From: a virus
Length of the DNA: 24,201 bases
Reading direction: 5' to 3' (one strand)
IMG/VR virus record: IMGVR_UViG_3300024431_000026
Coordinates: 1 to 24,201 of that record
Positions 20,289 through 24,201 of the stretch are shown here, in pieces (position 1 is the first letter of the stretch; every line of letters starts with the position of its first letter). Under the pieces are notes generated by a model. It did no database searches and was not told the origin of the DNA. It was given only the letters and a program-made list of their open reading frames with translations. The translations under genes and the position numbers were made by a program.

Positions 20289-20749
20289 GCAAGTCAATAA
20301 CTTTCAAAGTGCTTAGCGGTGAGGGGTTAGGTGCCGCGGCTAAATGGCTAAATGATAACTGTTGCAAGGCTCTTACTGCGGGTCCGGTAATTATTACACT
20401 GGGCAGAGAGTCTAAAAGCCGGGCACAAGAGGCAAAGTATCATGTACTGATTAAGGATATAGCTAAATTGCTCCCTAATCGCTCCCCTAAGGCATGGAAG
20501 TGTTTACTGGTTAAATGGTATGACATTGAGCTTATTGAAGCTGGAACGCCGCTACACAAGCCAGGGGAAAGGATATGGGACTCTAAATACATGGAGTGGA
20601 CATATATCAGGCCATCAACGAAAGATTTCTGGGTTGCCGAAGCTGGAGAGTTTATAGAGTATTTATATGCGTTTGGATCAAATGAGAATGTTAAATGGTC
20701 TGCGCAATCAACAGATATTTATAATGAGTATAAGGAAGCACAACAATGA
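20285..20749 (+). CDS. ninB: NinB recombination protein (Orf family)
   Basis: 154 residues from a GTG with TAAGG about 7 bases upstream. The sequence ITLGRESKSRAQEAKYHVLI, IAKLLPNRSPKAWKCLLVKW and RPSTKDFWVAEAGEFIEYLY is the NinB/Orf pattern. In lambda, Orf binds single-stranded DNA and SSB and stands in for host RecFOR in loading recombinases. Length is close to lambda's 146. It is in a chain ERF, NinB, SSB-like, NinG, with overlaps throughout. Confidence 0.9.
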   Translation: MSKSITFKVLSGEGLGAAAKWLNDNCCKALTAGPVIITLGRESKSRAQEAKYHVLIKDIAKLLPNRSPKAWKCLLVKWYDIELIEAGTPLHKPGERIWDSKYMEWTYIRPSTKDFWVAEAGEFIEYLYAFGSNENVKWSAQSTDIYNEYKEAQQ

Positions 20750-21096
20750 AAATTGGCGTAAAACTTAAAATAGATGTGAAGAAAATAAACAAGGCTTTAT
20801 TGTTTGCTGGCAAAAAAGGCACTTACCTGGATATGACTGTATTTATTGATATTGATACTGTTGGTCAATATGGTGACAACGGAATGATCGTTCAAGATGT
20901 TAAACAAGGCGTAGAAAGAGGAAATATACTGGGTAACGCTACTATATTTTGGAATGATACAACAGTAGGAGCGCCCCAACAGGCACCACAGCAACAGAGA
21001 ACGCCACAACAGCATCAACAGCAACAAGCACCACAGCAGCAGCAGGGTTATCAAACGCCGCACTCCTCAGACTTCGATGGGGAAGTGCCCTTCTAG
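20746..21096 (+). CDS. Single-stranded DNA-binding protein with SSB-type tail
   Basis: 116 residues. Residues 1-71 are beta-rich (MKIGVKLKIDVKKINKAL, GKKGTYLDMTVFIDID, NGMIVQDVKQG, ILGNATIFW) and look like a small OB fold as in phage SSBs. Residues 72-107 are a Gln/Pro-rich linker, and the end, SDFDGEVPF, closely matches the bacterial SSB acidic tip that recruits partners. It probably coats single strands and offers the tip to NinB, NinG or host proteins. The ATG overlaps the NinB stop (ATGA). No catalytic motif. Assignment rests mainly on the tail and neighbours. Confidence 0.75.
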   Translation: MKIGVKLKIDVKKINKALLFAGKKGTYLDMTVFIDIDTVGQYGDNGMIVQDVKQGVERGNILGNATIFWNDTTVGAPQQAPQQQRTPQQHQQQQAPQQQQGYQTPHSSDFDGEVPF

Positions 21097-21506
21097 TGGC
21101 TAAAGTAACCCCACGGTCGAAGTGTCTGAAAGCTGCGCAGTTACATGCGCGGCTGTCTCATGCTGACGACAACGGATATTGCACTTGTGTGTCATGTGGT
21201 GTTAAAGATCACTACAAGAACATGGATGGCGGGCATTACATACCAAAAGGAAACAGCGCGTATTGGTCACTTGAAGCTGAGAACATATGGCCACAGTGCA
21301 AAGGGTGTAACGGGTTTGGTATGAAAAACGGTACAGCTTCAATCTCTTACACAATGCATATGATTGACACTTATGGCCGCGACTTTGTTGATAACATGAT
21401 CGCCACTAAATCCAACGTAAAGAAAATGTACAAATCTGATTATGTTGATTTGCTGGCAGAGCTTAATGAAAAGATTCGATACCATGAGGATCGTATCGGG
21501 GTATAG
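21096..21506 (+). CDS. ninG: NinG/Rap-type recombination nuclease
   Basis: 136 residues, starting with GTG one base into the previous TAG. A zinc-cluster module is evident: CTCVSCGVKDHYKNMDGGHY (Cys29, Cys31, Cys34; His47), then AENIWPQCKGCN (Cys68, Cys71, Asn72), which is the NinG pattern of HNH-like nucleases that cut recombination joints (lambda Rap). It is shorter than lambda NinG (about 200), as are many relatives. It ends the operon and is followed after 5 bases by a terminator. Confidence 0.85.
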   Translation: MAKVTPRSKCLKAAQLHARLSHADDNGYCTCVSCGVKDHYKNMDGGHYIPKGNSAYWSLEAENIWPQCKGCNGFGMKNGTASISYTMHMIDTYGRDFVDNMIATKSNVKKMYKSDYVDLLAELNEKIRYHEDRIGV

Positions 21507-21511
21507 CCACA

Positions 21512-21533
21512 AAGGGATTAACGTCCCTTTTTA
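21512..21533 (+). terminator. Terminator of the recombination operon
   Basis: AAAGGGA and TCCCTTT form a 7-base-pair stem with a 6-base loop, followed by a T-rich end (TTTTTAAAT). It directly follows the NinG stop and closes the plus-strand operon. The T-run lies on the plus strand. Confidence 0.8.
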
Positions 21534-21541
21534 AATAAGTG

Positions 21542-21570
21542 TTGCTACATACAATTATATGTATTATATT
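21542..21570 (+). promoter_or_regulatory. Promoter with palindromic operator
   Basis: TTGCTA (21542-21547), 17 bases, then TATATT (21565-21570). A palindrome, TACATA then TATGTA around a 6-base centre (21546-21563), fills the spacer, so a dimeric repressor could occlude it. Transcription would start near 21577 and run through the leader hairpins into the regulator and methyltransferase genes. The Cro-like protein (22166) or winged-helix protein (22703) could be the repressor. Confidence 0.55.
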
Positions 21571-21634
21571 ACTGTCACTCAGATTTGCTTAATTAACTCA
21601 CACAGGTATTACATTATGCTCTAACTAATCAAAT

Positions 21635-21674
21635 CCACCTCAAGTGGTAGCCTCCTTAATTGGGGGCTTTGTTG
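21635..21674 (+). promoter_or_regulatory. Leader hairpins, possible attenuator
   Basis: A CCAC/GTGG hairpin (21635-21646) precedes AGCCTCC with GGGGGCT (21649-21655 and 21662-21668), 7 pairs including one G-U, followed by TTTGTT. The T-run is weak. In the 125-base leader before the first gene, the pair could attenuate transcription or be the remnant of a terminator. Confidence 0.45.
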
Positions 21675-21703
21675 GTAAAAACTAAATTAAAAAAGGAAAT
21701 ATT

Positions 21704-22114
21704 ATGAGCACTAGATCATTAACGTATATTCACCAAATGACAGATCAATACATAAAAGGTGAAAAATTGGTGTGTGTATTTTATCGACATAGCGATGGAT
21801 ATCCAACAGGCCATGGTCAGGATTTAGCTGATTGGCTGAAAGATAAAAAGCTAACTAATGGTATTAAATTCGGGGCAGATATGACCAACGTGTTTAATAG
21901 AGCTGGCGCAATGGCAGTTCAGCTTGCTTATCATATACAAAAAAATACTTCCGTTGAGCTTATATACGGCGACAACTTTGATGCTGGACAAGATCACGAT
22001 TATCATATTTATTTCCGTAACGATGAGTTTTATATACAGATAGATAATCTTGATCCAATTAAAGCGTCTGATTTTAACGGGGAAAAGGTAGAGGAAGAAT
22101 TGTACCAAGATTAG
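21704..22114 (+). CDS. Widespread hypothetical phage protein (STRSLTYI family)
   Basis: 136 residues. The N-terminus MSTRSLTYIHQ, then VFYRHSDGYPTGHGQDLADW and KLTNGIKFG, is a pattern I know from many phage and bacterial accessory proteins annotated only as hypothetical. The C-terminal half is a beta-rich domain (VELIYGDNFDAGQDHDYHIYF, RNDEFYIQID). Likely a small globular soluble protein. AAAGGAAA lies about 5 bases before the ATG. First gene of the operon, followed by a terminator-type hairpin. Confidence 0.7.
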   Translation: MSTRSLTYIHQMTDQYIKGEKLVCVFYRHSDGYPTGHGQDLADWLKDKKLTNGIKFGADMTNVFNRAGAMAVQLAYHIQKNTSVELIYGDNFDAGQDHDYHIYFRNDEFYIQIDNLDPIKASDFNGEKVEEELYQD

Positions 22115-22121
22115 ATTACGC

Positions 22122-22143
22122 GCCCCTTCACTGGGGCTTTCTT
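22122..22143 (+). terminator. Short terminator after the STRSLTYI gene
   Basis: GCCCC (22122-22126) and GGGGC (22133-22137) form a stem followed by TTTCTT. It is short but GC-rich, so it may partly reduce expression of the regulators downstream. Confidence 0.55.
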
Positions 22144-22165
22144 AGTATGACTATCAGGGGGATAA

Positions 22166-22333
22166 ATGAAACTAGAGGATTACTTAAAGAAAAGCAACAT
22201 GTCTCAGACTGACTATGCACTGGTTATTGATGTTAGCCAGCAGCATGTTAGCTTGATGATAAAACGGGGATGCTTGGTTGATGATTTAGGTTGGCCTCAT
22301 CCTCGATTAATTAAACGGAATAAGGGTGAATGA
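22166..22333 (+). CDS. Cro-like HTH DNA-binding protein
   Basis: 55 residues, MKLEDYLKKSNMSQTDYALV and then IDVSQQHVSLMIKRGCLVDD. The core SQTDYALVIDVSQQHVSLMIKRG-like stretch has the helix-turn-helix spacing of small Cro/C1-type repressors, with VSQQHVSLMIK as probable recognition helix. It lacks a dimerisation domain beyond a short tail, like lambda Cro. GGGGGA lies about 6 bases before the ATG. It is a candidate for control of the palindromic promoter upstream at 21542. Confidence 0.75.
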   Translation: MKLEDYLKKSNMSQTDYALVIDVSQQHVSLMIKRGCLVDDLGWPHPRLIKRNKGE

Positions 22334-22334
22334 A

Positions 22335-22547
22335 ATGATTATAAAGCTAACTGATGATGAGATTCGTGTAGCTCTTGCAGAGTTTCTAGCAAAGAAACTG
22401 GATTATTCTGTAGAGGTAGTTGAACAGTCTTGCTGGTTTGAGTGTAAAGCAGGAGTTATTGAAGACGGAAAAATCGAAGACATTCACGATGTAAAGTTTT
22501 GCTTCGACACACAAAACGTGATCGAGGTGAATCATGAACAGTCTTAA
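22335..22547 (+). CDS. Small hypothetical protein
   Basis: 70 residues from MIIKLTDDEIRVALAEFLAK; AAGGGTG lies 6 bases before this ATG, preferred over a GTG 9 bases earlier. A first strand and helix are followed by EVVEQSCWFECKAGV and a beta-type C-terminal segment (VKFCFDTQNVIEVNHEQS). Three Cys without a zinc pattern. It overlaps the next start by 14 bases. No recognised family; probably a regulator partner given its place. Confidence 0.55.
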   Translation: MIIKLTDDEIRVALAEFLAKKLDYSVEVVEQSCWFECKAGVIEDGKIEDIHDVKFCFDTQNVIEVNHEQS

Positions 22548-22710
22548 GATGGATGATGTAGAAAGAGTAATGCGCTCTAGAGTAATAGCACAATCACTGG
22601 CACCAGCACCTAAACGCGAGAAAACCCGGCCAATACTTGCCGCTATTGATAACTTACACGCAGATCGTAAACTAGAAAAAGAATTACTGGAGTTAGATAA
22701 TTATGTTTGA
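22534..22710 (+). CDS. Small basic hypothetical protein
   Basis: 58 residues, MNSLKMDDVERVMRSRVIAQ, then a Pro/Lys/Arg linker (SLAPAPKREKTRPI) and a C-terminal helix (DNLHADRKLEKELLELDNYV). GAGGTG lies near the ATG. The linker between two helices suggests a flexible connector or DNA-interacting protein. It overlaps the neighbouring genes on both sides by about 8-14 bases. Function unknown. Confidence 0.55.
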   Translation: MNSLKMDDVERVMRSRVIAQSLAPAPKREKTRPILAAIDNLHADRKLEKELLELDNYV

Positions 22711-23278
22711 AGATTTATTGTTAAAAGTTAAAGGAAATGCCCCTAAAGTTGACTTGCTAGTATTTAAAGACAAGAACCCGGTAATGCTTACATCATTCGC
22801 GTACCTAAATCCGCGCCAATTTAGAATAGCTGAGTTCATAAGGAATAATCCGCAAGCACTTACAAAAGATATTAGCGAAGGTATTGATCTGTATGTTGGT
22901 GGTGTTTCAGTGGCCATGGTATCTATGTTTAAAAACAATATAGTGACACGCAAAGAGGTCGGCAATAGAGGCATGAGTCCAACTTATAGCTACACTTTAG
23001 CGGTCGAAGAGTTCGCAATTGACACTAATATCAAACGGCTCAGCGGTGAAGAGTTGACAGTAATAGCAGTGCTGAAGAACTTGAGCCGAGCAACATCCAT
23101 TGAAATAGCAAAAAGAACAAAGATGAATATATCTAAGTTTTATTATCTAATGACAACCCTGTTAAAGAAGGGAATGATTTTCACGGATAGCATTACTAAA
23201 GCGAAGCAAGTTTTCCAGATCACTGACAAAGGTATGAACACAATCGAGAGGGGTGGTATTTATGAGCAAGGTAGTTAA
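22703..23278 (+). CDS. Regulator with two winged-helix-like domains
   Basis: 191 residues. Residues about 35-95 hold LNPRQFRIAEFIRNNPQALT, then GGVSVAMVSMFKNNIVTR and TYSYTLAVEE; residues about 115-180 hold LTVIAVLKNLSRATSIEIAK, then NISKFYYLMTTLLKKGMI and KAKQVFQITDKGM. Both have the order helix, helix, recognition helix, beta wing (KKGMI...FQITDKG), typical of winged-helix transcription regulators. Two such domains in one protein suggest binding to an extended site. It overlaps the previous gene by 8 bases. Target unknown; likely regulates early or late genes. Confidence 0.65.
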   Translation: MFEDLLLKVKGNAPKVDLLVFKDKNPVMLTSFAYLNPRQFRIAEFIRNNPQALTKDISEGIDLYVGGVSVAMVSMFKNNIVTRKEVGNRGMSPTYSYTLAVEEFAIDTNIKRLSGEELTVIAVLKNLSRATSIEIAKRTKMNISKFYYLMTTLLKKGMIFTDSITKAKQVFQITDKGMNTIERGGIYEQGS

Positions 23279-23453
23279 GCCCTGGAATAACCCTGAAGGT
23301 GAGTCTAGCTTAAGTAAGCGTAACCACCGCGGTAATAATATAGCAAAGGCTAATGTATCCGCTATCCAGACCTATCGGGCTATTGAGCCGAAGGTAGAGG
23401 TTAAGCATGAGATGAAAGGGTTGTATATTAGAGTTAAGGGATATAGAGCATGA
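23262..23453 (+). CDS. Small basic hypothetical protein
   Basis: 63 residues from MSKVVKPWNNPEGESSLSKR; AGGGGTG lies 6-7 bases before the ATG, favoured over a GTG 9 bases earlier. It is very basic and Asn-rich (KRNHRGNNIAKANV), with a strand-type end (LYIRVKGYRA). It overlaps the winged-helix gene by 17 bases and the methyltransferase start by ATGA. A nucleic-acid-binding helper is plausible; no family recognised. Confidence 0.55.
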   Translation: MSKVVKPWNNPEGESSLSKRNHRGNNIAKANVSAIQTYRAIEPKVEVKHEMKGLYIRVKGYRA

Positions 23454-24073
23454 TTAAATCAGTATATGATAATCAAACAGACATTATTAAATCTATAATG
23501 GAACTGTGTGAAATAGACAGATTTGATGTTGACGTTACTTATGGGAACGGACAATTCTATCTAAAAATAGAAAAGCCTATTTACTGTTTTGACATGGATG
23601 GCAATCTTGATAATGTAGAACAAGCTTGCAGTACAGATTTGCCGTTAGATAACTCATCGGTTAGCAGTCTTATGTTCGATCCTCCTTTCCTAACTTATGT
23701 GAAAGCAGCAAGAAGTCATAATTCTATAATGGCAAAGAGATTCGGCGGTTATTGGCGCTATGATGAGTTAGAAGAACACTACCGAGGAACAATAAAAGAG
23801 GCTCATAGAGTCCTGTCTAAAAAAGGAATAATGGTTATTAAATGCCAAGATATTATACATAATCATAAAATGCACTGTACGCACATTAATATAGTTAGCG
23901 ATTGGGCTAATGGGTTATTTAGGCTTAAAGATATGTTTATTTTGCCAGCAAAACACAGAATGCCAATACCGCCTGCAAAGGGATTTAAGCCTAAAGTGCA
24001 AAAGCACGCCAGGATCCACCATAGTTATTTTTTAGTATTAGAGAAGATCGAAATAAAAAACCCTCCGTATTAG
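23450..24073 (+). CDS. Probable N6-adenine or N4-cytosine DNA methyltransferase
   Basis: 207 residues. Residues 77-80 are DPPF within VSSLMFDPPFLTYV, the catalytic motif IV of amino-methyltransferases. The upstream RFDVDVTYGNGQFY and IYCFDMDGNLDNV, then RYDELEEHYRGTIKEAHRVL and KKGIMVIKCQD, are typical of a phage DNA methylase family of this size. A classical FxGxG SAM motif is not obvious. A methylase can protect phage DNA from host restriction, and the Lar-like protein lies on the left operon; the target base is not decidable. It is followed by a terminator for the opposite strand. Confidence 0.75.
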   Translation: MIKSVYDNQTDIIKSIMELCEIDRFDVDVTYGNGQFYLKIEKPIYCFDMDGNLDNVEQACSTDLPLDNSSVSSLMFDPPFLTYVKAARSHNSIMAKRFGGYWRYDELEEHYRGTIKEAHRVLSKKGIMVIKCQDIIHNHKMHCTHINIVSDWANGLFRLKDMFILPAKHRMPIPPAKGFKPKVQKHARIHHSYFLVLEKIEIKNPPY

Positions 24074-24079
24074 GAAGGG
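24055..24079 (-). terminator. Minus-strand terminator of the right-edge gene
   Basis: On the minus strand CCCTTCC and GGAGGG form a 6-pair stem with one bulge and a 6-base loop (24061-24079), followed by TTTTTT (24055-24060). It overlaps the last codon of the methyltransferase gene. It should end transcripts from the minus-strand gene at the right edge. Confidence 0.7.
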
Positions 24080-24124
24080 AATGAGCAAAACGGGATGACA
24101 TGAGTACTTTTGATTTTCAGTGTA

Positions 24125-24201
24125 TCAGAGTTCTTTGTCATCTTCCTTATCTTCCCGGTGCTTCTTAACTTTCACATACAGATCGAATGCAGAATTAGAG
24201 A
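24125..24201 (-). CDS. C-terminal end of a minus-strand gene, cut by window
   Basis: The last 24 codons of a minus-strand frame enter from the right edge and read NSAFDLYVKVKKHREDKEDD before TGA. The other minus-strand frames in this stretch contain stops. A strong minus-strand terminator about 45 bases after the stop supports a real convergent gene. The highly charged tail tells nothing about function. The start lies outside the window. Confidence 0.5.
   Translation of the reverse strand, partial: SNSAFDLYVKVKKHREDKEDDKEL

Noticed and set aside
20797-21063. Minus-strand frame of leucine-rich sequence opposite the SSB-like gene
   Set aside because: The Leu/Trp/Arg repeats arise from the CAG/CAA linker read backwards; the plus-strand protein has a clear SSB tail.

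Overview
The window is part of a tailed, probably podovirus-type, bacteriophage or prophage genome. The evidence is a near-complete head-gene block (small and large terminase, a 712-residue portal, a scaffold-like protein and a major capsid protein cut by the left edge) and a lambda/P22-style recombination block (ERF, NinB, an SSB-like protein, NinG). Very short, overlapping genes with good Shine-Dalgarno sites fit this reading. The moderately AT-rich composition, the lipoprotein and signal-peptide sequences and the lambda-like Nin genes suggest a Gram-negative, probably gammaproteobacterial, host. No integrase or intact tRNA is visible, so lifestyle cannot be decided.

Layout from left to right. 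(1) 1-10878, minus strand: the late block, read from the right. It runs LamG-like structural protein, a run of small unknown genes, TerS, TerL, portal, an ADP-ribosyltransferase-fold protein, a small gene, a GroES-like co-chaperonin, scaffold, two small virion-type genes and the capsid protein. A good promoter lies at about 10907. (2) 10921-12413: a small lipoprotein with a metzincin-like zinc motif (minus), then two exported proteins on the plus strand, closed by a two-way terminator. This looks like a cargo (moron-type) insert. (3) 12446-16544, minus strand: early-left genes, comprising a Lar-like zinc protein, a YopX-like protein, a gene desert of about 550 bp with strong RNA structure, two replication-type proteins and a 46-residue ribbon-helix-helix (RHH) regulator. 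Six phased iterons lie inside the upstream replication gene and may mark the origin. (4) 16615-18827, minus strand: a string of small accessory genes led by a second RHH-like protein and ending at a clear terminator. (5) 18903-18937: two divergent promoters whose -35 boxes lie in each other's spacers. (6) 18973-21506, plus strand: the early-right recombination operon. (7) 21542-24073, plus strand: a separate promoter with a palindrome, then a Cro-like HTH protein, a two-winged-helix protein and a DNA methyltransferase. A convergent minus-strand gene is cut by the right edge.

The parts fit a phage with a central divergent early switch: replication and host-takeover genes to the left, recombination and regulators to the right, and late genes transcribed leftward beyond the cargo cassette. 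The least explained element is 13741-14286. There a sigma70-like promoter and a U7 terminator bracket a predicted RNA of about 150 nt with two competing long helices, followed by about 375 bp of further hairpins.
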